This document shows, in pieces, positions 47,538 to 59,361 of a DNA stretch of 64,000 nt. Position numbers and translations under genes: made by a program. Origin of the DNA: Oceanobacillus caeni (GTDB taxonomy: Bacteria > Bacillota > Bacilli > Bacillales > Amphibacillaceae); assembly GCF_019037185.1 (NCBI RefSeq), contig NZ_JAHHXM010000012.1:16336-80335 (forward strand), written 5' to 3'. The first letter of the stretch is position 1; every line of letters starts with the position of its first letter. The notes beneath the pieces were generated by a model. That model had not been told where the DNA came from. It saw only the letters and a list, made by a program, of their open reading frames with translations, and did not search any database.

Positions 47538-47605
47538 AGGTTGTTCCAAAAAGGTGACCTTAGCCGACCTTGTTCCTTTTCATCCTCCTTTTTGAATACG
47601 CACAT
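47537..47605. repeat. repeat family B, copy 5 (short)
   Basis: GAGGTTGTTCCAAAAAGG at the left and CTCCTTTTTGAATACGC at the right; the middle ACCTTAGCCGACCTTG is shared with the 14521 copy (TTTAGCCGACCTCGG). Confidence 0.8.
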
Positions 47606-47636
47606 TTAGGTGAAATTAAAGTTTCAAAGATTCCTT

Positions 47637-47666
47637 GTATACTTTCCGTTAGATTAGGAGATACTA
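47637..47666 (+). promoter_or_regulatory. sigma-F promoter of csfB
   Basis: GTATA (47637-47641), a 15-base spacer and GGAGATACTA (47657-47666) match the forespore sigma-F consensus GYATA-N15-GGNNANAMTW at every position. Confidence 0.85.
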
Positions 47667-47688
47667 AATTTTAACGGAGGTGGAAAGG

Positions 47689-47880
47689 ATGGAGAAAGTA
47701 AATCTATTTGAACGATGTGGAATTTGTGAAGATGAAAAAGAGACTGGGATTCATTTATACAACATGTTTATTTGTTCAGAGTGTGAACATAACATGATTC
47801 ATACGGAGCCAAGAGAAGAAAAGTATAAATATTATTTGCACAAGTTGAAAAATATTAGTACACCAAAACTATACTCCTAG
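47689..47880 (+). CDS. csfB: anti-sigma factor Gin/CsfB
   Basis: A 63-residue zinc-binding protein that blocks sigma-G (and sigma-E) activity at the wrong time or place in sporulation. Two CxxC pairs are visible: RCGICEDEKETG and ICSECEHN. The ATG at 47689 has GGAGGTG ahead; a GTG three codons earlier lies inside that site. A perfect sigma-F promoter lies 23 bases upstream, as expected. Confidence 0.92.
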   Translation: MEKVNLFERCGICEDEKETGIHLYNMFICSECEHNMIHTEPREEKYKYYLHKLKNISTPKLYS

Positions 47881-47883
47881 TCC

Positions 47884-47910
47884 AAGTCTTTGCTTGCAAA
47901 GGCTTTTTTT
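47884..47910 (+). terminator. terminator after csfB
   Basis: GTCTTTGC and GCAAAGGC pair around a 2-base loop and are followed by T7. Confidence 0.85.
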
Positions 47911-47992
47911 CTTGCCGTATTATAATATTTAATAAGCTCAATATTTATACATTCTTTCTTACTTTATAACAAAAATAGAATGGAGATAAGAA

Positions 47993-49414
47993 ATGGATCA
48001 GTCAAGTACACCTTTATTTTCTTTGTTAGATAGATTTGCAAGGAAACAATCTACATCTTTCCATGTTCCTGGTCATAAAAATGGTGAGATTTTTGCAGAC
48101 TTTGCAAGTTCATATTTTAAACAAGTTTTAACATTAGACGTCACTGAGCTTCCGGGTTTGGATGATTTGCATGCCCCAACCGGTGCAATTCAAGAAGCAG
48201 AACAACTAGCATCGGAATTTTTTAAGTCAGAGCACACTTTTTTTCTTGTTGGTGGGAGTACAGTTGGTAATTTGGCAATGATCATGGCTTCTGTTCAACC
48301 AGGGGATAAAGTTATTGTGCAACGTAATAGCCATAAGTCCATTATGCATGGATTAGAACTAAGTGGTGCAAAGCCTGTTTTTATTGCGCCTGAGTTTGAT
48401 AAGGATGTTGGTCGTTTTACTTCTCCTAGTTATCAAACTGTAGTAGCAGCAGTTAAGAAACACTCAGATGCAAAGGCTGTTATTCTTACTTATCCAGATT
48501 ACTTTGGGAGAACCTACGATATAAAAAGAATGATAGACTTCATTCATCAGTATCATATTCCTGTTTTAGTAGATGAGGCCCATGGAGTACATTTTTCTCT
48601 AGGAGCTCCTTTTCCAGTATCTTCTCTTGAGTTAGGAGCGGATATCGTAGTTCAATCCGCACATAAAACAGCTCCTGCCATGACCCAATCCTCATACTTA
48701 CATATTAAAAGTGTTTTTAATCTTAAAGACAAGGTTGCTTATTATTTGCAGATGTTACAATCTAGTAGTCCTTCTTATCCCCTAATGGCATCATTGGATA
48801 TAGCAAGGAATTATTTAGCTACACGAACAGATGAGGATACAGAAGAGATCATTAGTAGCGTTTCCAAAGTAAGAAAATTACTTGGACAATGTAAAGGATT
48901 TGAAGTATTACCGTTAACAAGTAAAGATGACCCATTAAAAATATCTTTAAACGTAAAACCATACTATTCTGTCCAACAAGTAGTCTCAGGATTTGAGGAA
49001 TTTCATATATACCCGGAATTAACGACAGACCGTCAAATATTGCTCATTCATGGATTGGCGCGGTTTAAACCATTTAGGCAGTTAGAAAAAGCGATAAAAA
49101 GAATCAATGAACAATTAAAAAAAGATATAATCCATGCTACAATAGATGTATCAAAGCTTTTTCCAGAAGCCATTTCTGAATTAGCTTTAACCTATCAAGA
49201 AATGAATCAATTAACATATACAACTGTCACTCTTGATAAAGGATTAGGGAAAATTGCTGCTGAATCCATTATTCCATATCCACCTGGAATCCCACTTATT
49301 TTAAAAGGGGAAAAAATAACAGAAACTCAAGCTATGACGGTGAACCATTTGCTTAAGCAAGGGGTTAACATACAACAAAGAACAAATGGTATCAAAATTT
49401 ATAGCAATGGATAA
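47993..49414 (+). CDS. yaaO: Orn/Lys/Arg decarboxylase family protein (YaaO-like)
   Basis: A 473-residue fold-type I PLP enzyme of the basic amino acid decarboxylase class. The cofactor lysine lies in QSAHKTAPAMTQSS, upstream VDEAHGVHFSLGAPFP carries the PLP-pyridine Asp, and FHVPGHKNGE is the N-terminal signature. It is shorter than the acid-stress decarboxylases and lacks their wing domain. The substrate is not evident. It sits before tmk as in B. subtilis, but xpaC and yaaN are missing. Confidence 0.85.
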   Translation: MDQSSTPLFSLLDRFARKQSTSFHVPGHKNGEIFADFASSYFKQVLTLDVTELPGLDDLHAPTGAIQEAEQLASEFFKSEHTFFLVGGSTVGNLAMIMASVQPGDKVIVQRNSHKSIMHGLELSGAKPVFIAPEFDKDVGRFTSPSYQTVVAAVKKHSDAKAVILTYPDYFGRTYDIKRMIDFIHQYHIPVLVDEAHGVHFSLGAPFPVSSLELGADIVVQSAHKTAPAMTQSSYLHIKSVFNLKDKVAYYLQMLQSSSPSYPLMASLDIARNYLATRTDEDTEEIISSVSKVRKLLGQCKGFEVLPLTSKDDPLKISLNVKPYYSVQQVVSGFEEFHIYPELTTDRQILLIHGLARFKPFRQLEKAIKRINEQLKKDIIHATIDVSKLFPEAISELALTYQEMNQLTYTTVTLDKGLGKIAAESIIPYPPGIPLILKGEKITETQAMTVNHLLKQGVNIQQRTNGIKIYSNG

Positions 49415-49490
49415 GACAAGCGTAAGTGCCCGTTTAGCGACATATGTAGGTGAGGAAGTCTCGCTAGTTGCTAGGCGCTTAAGCTGGACA
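49413..49490. repeat. repeat family A, copy 3 (deleted and diverged)
   Basis: AAGCGTAAGTGCCCGTTTAG, GGAAGTCTCGCTAGTTGCT and AGGCGCTTAAGCTGGACAT correspond to the head and tail of family A with the centre lost. Confidence 0.75.
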
Positions 49491-49511
49491 TAATAAAGGA
49501 GTACAAGTAGA

Positions 49512-50141
49512 GTGAACGGATATTTTATTACTTTTGAAGGTGTCGAGGGTGCGGGGAAAACAACGATATTGCAGGACATTCACGGTAAATTAGAGTCACT
49601 AGGCTATGATGTTGTCTCAACAAGAGAGCCTGGTGGAATCGAAATTGCTGAACAAATACGTCATGTTATTCTTAATACAAACAATACTAAAATGGAAGAA
49701 AGAACAGAAGCATTACTATATGCTGCCGCTAGAAGACAACATCTAGTGGAAAAGGTAATCCCGGCACTTGAACAAGGGAAAGTCATTCTATGTGATCGTT
49801 TTATCGATAGTAGCTTGGCGTATCAAGGATATGCAAGAGGGCTTGGGATTGATGAGGTATTTGCAATCAATCAATTTGCAATTAAAGATCAGCTGCCTAA
49901 TTTAACTATATTATTTGACCTTGAGCCAAAAAAGGGGTTAAGCCGTATTGCGTCGAATAAAGATAGGGAAAGAAATCGCTTGGATTTGGAAACTATCTCA
50001 TTTCACGAAAGAGTGTATAAAGGTTACCAAATCCTTTTAGATAAATTTCCCAACCGTATTCAATCCGTAAATGCAGATCAACCATTGGAACAGGTTGGAA
50101 AGGAAGTTTTGAATAAGATTCTTCTTTATATAAAAAAATAA
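49512..50141 (+). CDS. tmk: thymidylate kinase
   Basis: A 209-residue P-loop kinase that phosphorylates dTMP to dTDP. The P-loop is [16 protein letters not shown], the DRF motif is [14 protein letters not shown] and the lid region is [10 protein letters not shown]. The start is GTG at 49512 with AAAGGAG about 11 bases ahead. It heads the tmk-darA-yaaR-holB-ricT-yabA run. Confidence 0.97.
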   Translation: MNGYFITFEGVEGAGKTTILQDIHGKLESLGYDVVSTREPGGIEIAEQIRHVILNTNNTKMEERTEALLYAAARRQHLVEKVIPALEQGKVILCDRFIDSSLAYQGYARGLGIDEVFAINQFAIKDQLPNLTILFDLEPKKGLSRIASNKDRERNRLDLETISFHERVYKGYQILLDKFPNRIQSVNADQPLEQVGKEVLNKILLYIKK

Positions 50142-50212
50142 TCTTGTTAGTCACTCATGATGTAAGATCTCATAATGTATATTAATCAATTCTTATTTAA
50201 AAAAAAATATAG

Positions 50213-50554
<342 letters not shown>

Positions 50555-50587
50555 ATATTGAATAATCTCTTTAAGGGGACGAAGTAA

Positions 50588-51019
50588 ATGAAAATCATAA
50601 ATGAAGTGCATAGGCAAAGAGATCCATCATATACTAGACAAGCAACTACAGAAATGAAATCTTTCCATCATTCACTTCAGTCCCAATATCTATCGCAAAA
50701 AAAACAGGAATTAGACAATATGATGAAGAATATTACCTTACAAGGCGAAAAATTAGCCCGTTCCCGAAACTTTAAAGACCTTGCTAAATTTAAAAGATTG
50801 ATTAAATCCTTCTTAGGAGAAACGGTATCTGGCGGTTTACGTATTAAAAAGGAACAAAGTTTCAATAGGAATGGTAGTAGTCATTTAACTTTAATCAAAC
50901 AAGTAGATGAAAAACTCATAGAATTAACGGAGCAAGTCATGAGCCAAGAGAAGAAAACAGTTGATATACTTGGGCTAATAGGAGAAATAAAAGGCTTGTT
51001 GATTAATTTATATACTTAG
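50588..51019 (+). CDS. yaaR: YaaR (DUF327) family protein
   Basis: A 143-residue helical, basic protein of the DUF327 family, always found between darA and holB in Bacilli. FKRLIKSFLGETVSGGLRIK is the conserved core. The function is unknown; its constant pairing with darA suggests shared regulation. AAGGGGACGAAGTAA is the ribosome site region. Confidence 0.88.
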   Translation: MKIINEVHRQRDPSYTRQATTEMKSFHHSLQSQYLSQKKQELDNMMKNITLQGEKLARSRNFKDLAKFKRLIKSFLGETVSGGLRIKKEQSFNRNGSSHLTLIKQVDEKLIELTEQVMSQEKKTVDILGLIGEIKGLLINLYT

Positions 51020-51112
51020 AAACAAAGACGTAAGCGTAAGCTAAATTTTTATACTTTCCTATGTCGTTAAGAATAATCGGTAATTTGATATGTTTTGAAG
51101 GATGGATATTGG

Positions 51113-52102
51113 ATGAAGACGTGGTCGGAAATTGCAGAGATACAGCCTTTAGCAAGTAAGATAATAACAAATAGTATTAAAAAAGATCGGGTTTCACATG
51201 CATATTTAATTCATGGAGAACGTGGCACTGGAAAAGAGGAAATCGCTATTATTCTTGCAAAGGTTCTATTTTGTATGGATCTTAATGGAATAGAACCATG
51301 TAATGAATGTATAAACTGTAAACGAATTGAGTCCCATAACCACCCTGATGTTCATTGGATTGAACCTGAAGGAAAGTCCATAAAAAAGGAACAGGTTGAA
51401 AATCTGCAAAAGGAATTTACATATTCTGGACTTGAATCTAATAGGAAGGTATATGTAATAAAAGACGCTGATACTTTAACTGTAAATGCTTCTAATCGTA
51501 TTTTGAAGTTTTTAGAAGAACCGACAAGACAAACAACAGCAATTATGATTACAGAAAACAGTCAAGCCATTCTCCCAACGATTCGTTCACGTTGTCAAAT
51601 TATAGACTTAAAACCACTAAATCCAGTTTCCTTTCAAAATAAGCTACTAGAAAACGGGCTAAAAAAACAAGAAGCCATCCTATTCAGTGCTTTAACCAAT
51701 AACCTTCAAGAAGCGATTGAATGGTCAAAAGATCAGTGGTTTGAGGAAGCTAGGAAGTTAGTGATACAATTGGTTGAAATGTTTTCAACCAAACCAGAAG
51801 ATGTGTACTTATTTATCCATAGTCATTTGATACCTCTCTTAAAAGAAAGAAAAGATCAAGAGAAATTTCTCGATTTATTATTATTAGCATTTAAAGATAT
51901 TCTTTATTATCACATCGGTAATGAAAATGAACCTATATTCTATCAATCGACAGATGTTTTACTTGAAAAAGCAGCAATGTCATTTTCCGAAGAGCAAATT
52001 ATAGATAACTTAAATGCTATTTTAAAAGCTAAAAGAAAATTGAAGCAAAATGTTCAACCAACATTAGTGTTTGAACAATTGGCTCTTCAAATACAGAGGT
52101 GA
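51113..52102 (+). CDS. holB: DNA polymerase III delta' subunit
   Basis: A 329-residue clamp-loader subunit. HAYLIHGERGTGKEEIAIIL is the Walker A region, ALFCMDLNGIEPCNECINC is the zinc module and TIRSRCQIIDLKP holds the SRC motif. The ATG at 51113 (MKTWSEIAEIQP) has GAAGGATGG ahead and gives the B. subtilis length. Its stop overlaps the ricT start region. Confidence 0.95.
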   Translation: MKTWSEIAEIQPLASKIITNSIKKDRVSHAYLIHGERGTGKEEIAIILAKVLFCMDLNGIEPCNECINCKRIESHNHPDVHWIEPEGKSIKKEQVENLQKEFTYSGLESNRKVYVIKDADTLTVNASNRILKFLEEPTRQTTAIMITENSQAILPTIRSRCQIIDLKPLNPVSFQNKLLENGLKKQEAILFSALTNNLQEAIEWSKDQWFEEARKLVIQLVEMFSTKPEDVYLFIHSHLIPLLKERKDQEKFLDLLLLAFKDILYYHIGNENEPIFYQSTDVLLEKAAMSFSEEQIIDNLNAILKAKRKLKQNVQPTLVFEQLALQIQR

Positions 52103-52107
52103 AACAA

Positions 52108-52932
52108 ATGATTGAAGTTATTGGCGTTCGGTTTAAAAAGGCGGGGAAGATCTATTACTTTGACCCTGGTGAAGAAGATATTTTACTAAACAGTTATGTT
52201 ATTGTGGAAACGGTACGTGGCGTTGAGTTTGGAAAAGTAGTTATACAAAATAAAAAGGTAGACGAGGAAGATGTTGTGCTGCCTTTGAAAAAAGTAATCA
52301 GGGTTGCTGATGAAAAAGACAAGCTCACCGTTTTAGAAAATCAGGAAGAAGCTAAAAAGGCCTTTGATATATGTACAACAAAAATAAAGGAACATCAGCT
52401 AGATATGAATCTAGTAGAGGTAGAATATACATTTGATCGTAACAAAATTATTTTTTACTTTACCTCTGATGGACGTGTAGACTTTCGAGAATTAGTAAAA
52501 GACTTAGCAGCGATGTTCAAAACCCGTATTGAATTAAGACAAATTGGTGTTCGAGACGAAGCAAAAATGCTTGGTGGTATTGGACCGTGTGGAAGAATGC
52601 TTTGTTGTTCAACCTTTTTGGGAGATTTTGAACCTGTATCTATTAAAATGGCAAAGGATCAAAATCTTTCTTTAAACCCGGCTAAGATATCTGGTCTATG
52701 TGGTCGCCTTATGTGTTGTTTAAAATACGAAAATGACGAATACGAAAATGCGAAGCGGGAATTACCAGATATAGGAGAAGCCATGAATACTCCGTATGGA
52801 AAAGGGAAAGTGGTTGGATTAAATATCCTTGAGAAATTGATTCAAATCGAAATCCCAGAAAAGGAACGTGTTATTGAGTATACTTTAGATGAACTAATTG
52901 AAGAGGGAATTTTAGCTCAGGGCCAAAGATAA
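52108..52932 (+). CDS. ricT: PSP1-domain protein RicT/YaaT
   Basis: A 274-residue protein of the RicT family; with RicA and RicF it binds iron-sulfur clusters and stimulates RNase Y-dependent mRNA maturation, affecting sporulation and competence. A cysteine-rich segment (GGIGPCGRMLCCSTFLGDFE and SGLCGRLMCCLKYEND) is conserved. The ATG at 52108 has GAGGTG 6 bases ahead, within the end of holB. Confidence 0.93.
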   Translation: MIEVIGVRFKKAGKIYYFDPGEEDILLNSYVIVETVRGVEFGKVVIQNKKVDEEDVVLPLKKVIRVADEKDKLTVLENQEEAKKAFDICTTKIKEHQLDMNLVEVEYTFDRNKIIFYFTSDGRVDFRELVKDLAAMFKTRIELRQIGVRDEAKMLGGIGPCGRMLCCSTFLGDFEPVSIKMAKDQNLSLNPAKISGLCGRLMCCLKYENDEYENAKRELPDIGEAMNTPYGKGKVVGLNILEKLIQIEIPEKERVIEYTLDELIEEGILAQGQR

Positions 52933-52946
52933 CGAGGTGAGTGGGA

Positions 52947-53303
52947 GTGAGGAATCGGCAAATCTTTGATCAAGTGTCTGATATGGAAAAACAAATCGGA
53001 GAATTATATCAGCAACTTGGTGATCTTAAACAAAAGTTAAGTGAATTACTAGAAGAAAATAATCGACTTGCTATGGAAAATCATAATCTCAGAAACCATT
53101 TAGATACGATAGAAGAAGGTAAACAAAAAACAACTAATAAAGAAAAATCAGCTAAGAAAAAAGATAACTTACCAAGTGAAGGATATGACAATTTAGCAAG
53201 ATTGTATGATGAAGGATTCCATATTTGTAATTTAGAATTTGGAAGACCGAGAAGAAACGAGGATTGTATGTTTTGTCTTGAGTTCTTTGATAAAACAAAG
53301 TAG
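52947..53303 (+). CDS. yabA: replication initiation control protein YabA
   Basis: A 118-residue negative regulator of initiation that bridges DnaA and the DnaN clamp. A coiled coil spans about residues 5-60 ([20 protein letters not shown]), a basic linker follows, and a zinc site lies in [20 protein letters not shown] with C at 100-116. The start is a GTG at 52947 with GAGGTG ahead. Confidence 0.95.
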   Translation: MRNRQIFDQVSDMEKQIGELYQQLGDLKQKLSELLEENNRLAMENHNLRNHLDTIEEGKQKTTNKEKSAKKKDNLPSEGYDNLARLYDEGFHICNLEFGRPRRNEDCMFCLEFFDKTK

Positions 53304-53335
53304 AATTCGGAAATATGTTAATCCATATAAACGAA

Positions 53336-53370
53336 AAAATACTGTCTCTATATAGGGGCAGTTTTCTTTT
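53336..53370 (+). terminator. terminator after yabA
   Basis: ACTGTCTC and GGGGCAGT pair (one G-T) around a 6-base loop and are followed by TTTCTTTT. Confidence 0.75.
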
Positions 53371-53472
53371 AATTGGTATAAAATTTACATAACTAGTTTT
53401 CTAATGTATAGAAAGATCATGGATATGTTAAACGGTAATAGCTAAAGTTTCGATTAGGAGTAGGAGAAATAA

Positions 53473-54213
53473 ATGGTACAATTATTGGACGATGAACGTA
53501 TAGATTTCTTATTAGCTGACGAAAGTATGAGTATTATTCAAAGTGCGACTGCTTTCGCCTTTTCTTTAGATGCTGTGCTACTTGCACATTTTGCTTCTGT
53601 CCCAAAAAGAAGAGGAAAGGTTTTAGATTTATGTACAGGTAATGGGGTCATCCCATTATTGTTAGCTAGAAAAACCAAGGTTGAAATAACTGGTGTTGAA
53701 ATTCAAAATCGTATTTTTAGTATGGCAGAGAGAAGTATTGAGTTAAATCAATTGCAGGAGCAAATACATGTCATTCACGGTGATTTAAAAGAAATGAAAC
53801 ATGTTTTAAAGCAAAGTGCTTATGATGCGGTAACATGTAATCCACCTTATTTTCAAACACCTTCTAGTAAGGAACAAAATCAAAATGAATATTTAACCAT
53901 CGCAAGGCATGAAATTTATTGTACATTAGAAGATGTTGTAAAGGCGTGTAAACTACATGTAAAACCGGGAGGAAAAGTAGCGATGGTTCACAGACCAGGG
54001 AGACTTGTAGATATGATAGCTTTATTTAGGAAATATAACATTGAACCAAAACGGATGCAGTTGGTATTTCCAAAAATGGGGAAAGAAGCAAACATGCTTT
54101 TAATAGAAGGAATCCGGGATGGCAAAGCAGATTTAAAAATTTTACCACCATTGTATATATACAACGAAGATGGTACATATACGGAGGAAGCAAAGGAAAT
54201 TATATATGGATGA
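53473..54213 (+). CDS. trmN6: tRNA1(Val) adenine(37)-N6 methyltransferase TrmN6
   Basis: A 246-residue SAM methyltransferase of the YfiC/TrmN6 type (YabB in B. subtilis). The SAM motif is [17 protein letters not shown], and the target-base motif is NPPYF. It shares an 8-base overlap with yazA. The exact tRNA target is inferred from the family. Confidence 0.88.
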   Translation: MVQLLDDERIDFLLADESMSIIQSATAFAFSLDAVLLAHFASVPKRRGKVLDLCTGNGVIPLLLARKTKVEITGVEIQNRIFSMAERSIELNQLQEQIHVIHGDLKEMKHVLKQSAYDAVTCNPPYFQTPSSKEQNQNEYLTIARHEIYCTLEDVVKACKLHVKPGGKVAMVHRPGRLVDMIALFRKYNIEPKRMQLVFPKMGKEANMLLIEGIRDGKADLKILPPLYIYNEDGTYTEEAKEIIYG

Positions 54214-54499
54214 TAAGGAACATGTCGTGTACATTTTAAGGTGTAAAGATAATTCTCTATATACAGGTTATACAAATAACCTAGAGAACCGTTTGAAAGC
54301 ACATAGGGACGGAAAAGGGGCAAAGTATACTAGAGGTAGAGGGCCGTTTCAAGTGGTATACATTGAAAAAATAGAAACGAAAGAGCAAGCTTTAAAAAGA
54401 GAATATGAAATAAAACAACTAAAAAGAAAAGAGAAACTATTACTAATCCAGAATTGGTTGAAAGAAGTGGTTCAGAATGAAAATTCAAAAGAGCTTTAG
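54206..54499 (+). CDS. yazA: GIY-YIG domain protein YazA
   Basis: A 97-residue GIY-YIG nuclease-superfamily protein ([20 protein letters not shown]; the catalytic Tyr/Arg region [20 protein letters not shown]). The ATG at 54206 has AAAGGA ahead; earlier codons overlap trmN6. It lies between trmN6 and rsmI as in B. subtilis. The function is not known, and nuclease activity is not shown. Confidence 0.9.
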   Translation: MDDKEHVVYILRCKDNSLYTGYTNNLENRLKAHRDGKGAKYTRGRGPFQVVYIEKIETKEQALKREYEIKQLKRKEKLLLIQNWLKEVVQNENSKEL

Positions 54500-55346
54500 T
54501 GATGAAAACCTAGGGGCTATTTATGTTGTACCAACACCAATTGGAAATTTAGAAGATATTACATTTAGGGCTTTGAATACATTAAAAGATGTATCAATCA
54601 TAGCAGCAGAGGATACAAGAAACACAAAGAAGCTTTTAAACCATTTTGAAATAAATGTACCACTTATTAGTTATCATGAGCATAATAAGCTTTCTAGAGA
54701 AGAGAAGTTATTGGAGCGGGTGAGAAAAGGGGAGTCCATTGCTATTGTCAGTGATGCTGGGATGCCAGCTATTTCAGATCCAGGATATGAATTAGTAAGA
54801 TCAGCAATAGAAGAGGAACTGAAAGTAGTCGTTCTACCAGGAGCGAATGCAGCCCTTTGTGCTTTAGTAGGTTCTGGGCTTTCCACGAATGAGTTTTATT
54901 TTTATGGATTCTTGCCTCGAAAGAAGAAAGATAAGGAAGCAGAATTAGAGCGTTTAAAATATATTCAAGCTTCTTTATTATTTTACGAATCGCCATATCG
55001 TATTAAAGAAACCCTACTAACAATGCATAAAGTTCTGGGAAATAGACAAATAGCGATTGCTAGAGAGCTAACGAAACGGTTCGAGGAATTTACTAGGGGT
55101 TCTGTTGAAGAATTAATAGAGTGGGCAAATCAGAATGAGCAAAAAGGGGAATTTTGCTTAGTTGTTGCTGGAAATGACGCAGAAGAGGAAGAGACGGAAA
55201 TATGGTGGAAAGACTTAACCATTATGGAACATGTAAATTACTATATCAATAAAAGTCAATTATCTTCAAAGGAAGCCATAAAACAAGTTGCCACAGACAG
55301 GAATATGCCTAAACGAGAAATATATCAAGCCTATCATGTAGATTAA
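54477..55346 (+). CDS. rsmI: 16S rRNA (cytidine-2'-O) methyltransferase RsmI
   Basis: A 289-residue SAM-dependent methyltransferase that modifies C1402 of 16S rRNA. YVVPTPIGNLEDITFRAL and EDTRNTKKLLNHF are near the N-terminus, followed by SDAGMPAISDPGYELVR and LPGANAALCAL. It starts 23 bases before the yazA stop, so it is translationally linked. Confidence 0.95.
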   Translation: MKIQKSFSDENLGAIYVVPTPIGNLEDITFRALNTLKDVSIIAAEDTRNTKKLLNHFEINVPLISYHEHNKLSREEKLLERVRKGESIAIVSDAGMPAISDPGYELVRSAIEEELKVVVLPGANAALCALVGSGLSTNEFYFYGFLPRKKKDKEAELERLKYIQASLLFYESPYRIKETLLTMHKVLGNRQIAIARELTKRFEEFTRGSVEELIEWANQNEQKGEFCLVVAGNDAEEEETEIWWKDLTIMEHVNYYINKSQLSSKEAIKQVATDRNMPKREIYQAYHVD

Positions 55347-55460
55347 CAAAAGCGGAAGAGCCTGGTTAGGGAAGTTCGCTAGTTCCTGGGCGCTGGAGCT
55401 GGACGTGGCCTTCCTTATGGCAAGCTTTGATAAGCTGAATTCTTATATCTTCTTACCTAC
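55345..55460. repeat. repeat family A, copy 4 (shortened)
   Basis: AAAAGCGGAAGAGCC, GTTCGCTAGTTCCTGGGCGC and TGGAGCTGGACGTGGCC are followed by the tail TTATGGCAAGC..TTGATAAGC and a TTATATCTTCTT end. Confidence 0.75.
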
Positions 55461-55463
55461 TAA

Positions 55464-55505
55464 AAAAGAGAGTTGACGTGCTTCTGCAAGCGTCAGCTCT
55501 CTTTG
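55464..55505. terminator. bidirectional terminator between rsmI and abrB
   Basis: AAAGAGAGTTGACG and CGTCAGCTCTCTTT pair (one mismatch) around a 13-base loop between convergent genes. Confidence 0.85.
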
Positions 55506-55583
55506 GGCTTTTAATTGATTTTAACAAGGGGTTACGTTTTTGTAAATAGAAATTTGTAGAAAATTATCCTATTTTCAATTTTA

Positions 55584-55868
55584 TTAATCATTGTGGTTTA
55601 ATAGGGATTCAATTTCCTTAAGTAGTAATTTAGCACTAGTTTGACTTAAAACAATCTTACCATCTGCTAATACCAAGTTTTCCTCCGAATATTCACCTGA
55701 AATTTGACATGTCAAATTTGGTTGGTGTTTTTTAAGAACTATTTTATTTTTATCAAGGGATATTTCCATTTTATCTTTTGGTTGAATGTCTAACGTATTT
55801 CTAATTTCTACTGGAAGTACTACCCTTCCAAGTTCATCAACTTTACGGAACATTCCGGTTGAATTCAT
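55584..55868 (-). CDS. abrB: transition-state regulator AbrB
   Basis: A 94-residue swapped-hairpin DNA-binding protein that represses stationary-phase genes in growing cells. GMFRKVDELGRVVLPVEIRN is the binding domain and KMEISLDKNKIVLKKHQPN follows. Its place between rsmI and metG, on the minus strand, is that of B. subtilis abrB, so I prefer AbrB over its paralogue Abh. The C-terminal multimerisation half is diverged. Confidence 0.92.
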   Translation of the reverse strand: MNSTGMFRKVDELGRVVLPVEIRNTLDIQPKDKMEISLDKNKIVLKKHQPNLTCQISGEYSEENLVLADGKIVLSQTSAKLLLKEIESLLNHND

Positions 55869-58171
<2,303 letters not shown>

Positions 58172-58187
58172 GTAAAATTCAAACTTT

Positions 58188-58219
58188 AAAAGCCAATCTC
58201 GTGGAGAGCTTGGCTTTTT
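58188..58219 (+). terminator. terminator after metG
   Basis: AAAAGCC and GGCTTTTT with an interior AATCTC/GAGAGCTT extension form a stem ending in T5. Confidence 0.8.
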
Positions 58220-58236
58220 ATTCATAGGAGGTAAAT

Positions 58237-59004
58237 ATGTTATTTGATACACACGTTCACCTAAATGCAAGACAATTTCTAGAGGATCGCGAAGAAACAA
58301 TACAGCGTGCATTCGATGCTGGTGTAACATACATGACGGTAGTTGGCTTTGACCATGAAACAATTCCACTTGCCATTGAAATTGCGGAAGCATATGAAAC
58401 CATTTATGCAGCTGTAGGTTGGCATCCTGTTGATGCAATAGATATGACAGACAAGGAACTTGATTGGATTGAAGAATTAGCAAAGCATCCTAAAGTAGTA
58501 GCAATAGGTGAAATGGGCCTTGATTATCATTGGGATAAATCACCAAAGGATGTCCAGAAAGATGTCTTCCGAAAACAAATTCGTCTAGCTAAAAAGCTAA
58601 AAATGCCAATCATTATCCATAATCGTGAAGCAACCGAGGACATTATTCAAATTTTAAAAGAGGAAAACGCAAAGGAAATTGGCGGCATTATGCATTGTTA
58701 TAGTGATTCTGTCAAATATGTAGATGATTGTTTAGATATGAATTTTTATATTTCTTTGGGAGGACCTGTAACATTTAAAAATGCGCCACTACCAAAAGAA
58801 GTAGCTCAATATGTCCCTTTAGACCGTCTATTAATAGAAACGGATGCACCTTATTTAGCACCACATCCTAATAGAGGTAAAAGAAATGAACCAGCTTATG
58901 TAAAACTAGTAGCGGAGAAAATTGCCGAACTTAGGAATATGAGCTATGAAGATATTAGTGAAATAACTACAAAAAACGCATTTCGCTTCTTTGGAATAGA
59001 ATAA
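58237..59004 (+). CDS. tatD: TatD-family metal-dependent DNase
   Basis: A 255-residue TIM-barrel hydrolase (YabD in B. subtilis). Metal ligands are visible in LFDTHVHLN, AIGEMGLDYHWD, IIHNREATED, MHCYSDS and IETDAPYLAPHP. Homologues have 3'-5' exonuclease activity. AGGAGG precedes the ATG. Confidence 0.95.
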   Translation: MLFDTHVHLNARQFLEDREETIQRAFDAGVTYMTVVGFDHETIPLAIEIAEAYETIYAAVGWHPVDAIDMTDKELDWIEELAKHPKVVAIGEMGLDYHWDKSPKDVQKDVFRKQIRLAKKLKMPIIIHNREATEDIIQILKEENAKEIGGIMHCYSDSVKYVDDCLDMNFYISLGGPVTFKNAPLPKEVAQYVPLDRLLIETDAPYLAPHPNRGKRNEPAYVKLVAEKIAELRNMSYEDISEITTKNAFRFFGIE

Positions 59005-59146
59005 TTTCATTAAAAAATCATCTTTTGGGAAAGTATTTTATTGTTTTCCCTTAATTTTATTATGTTAGCAATCAAATGAAATATAACTGTAACATTATAG
59101 TGAAATAATACCAGAACCCAAGTGAATTAATAGAAGAATGATGGCG

Positions 59147-59182
59147 AAAATAGGGATTAGCGATAAGCTAGTCCCTATTTTT
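59147..59182 (+). terminator. terminator after tatD
   Basis: AAAATAGGGATTAGC and GCTAGTCCCTATTTTT pair (one mismatch) around a 6-base loop, with T5. Confidence 0.88.
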
Positions 59183-59361
59183 GTTTTCTAATAGATTCCA
59201 ACATATCCCTTTAGAATCAATTATCTTCTCTTTTTAAGTAAAGTAAAACGATGTCGAATAGGGCTTGTGTAATGGAATTGTAAATCAACCGTAAAAGGAA
59301 ATTCATTTACTTTACGTATATTTTGTTCATATAATCGTTCATACAAAGGGGGGCAAGATGC

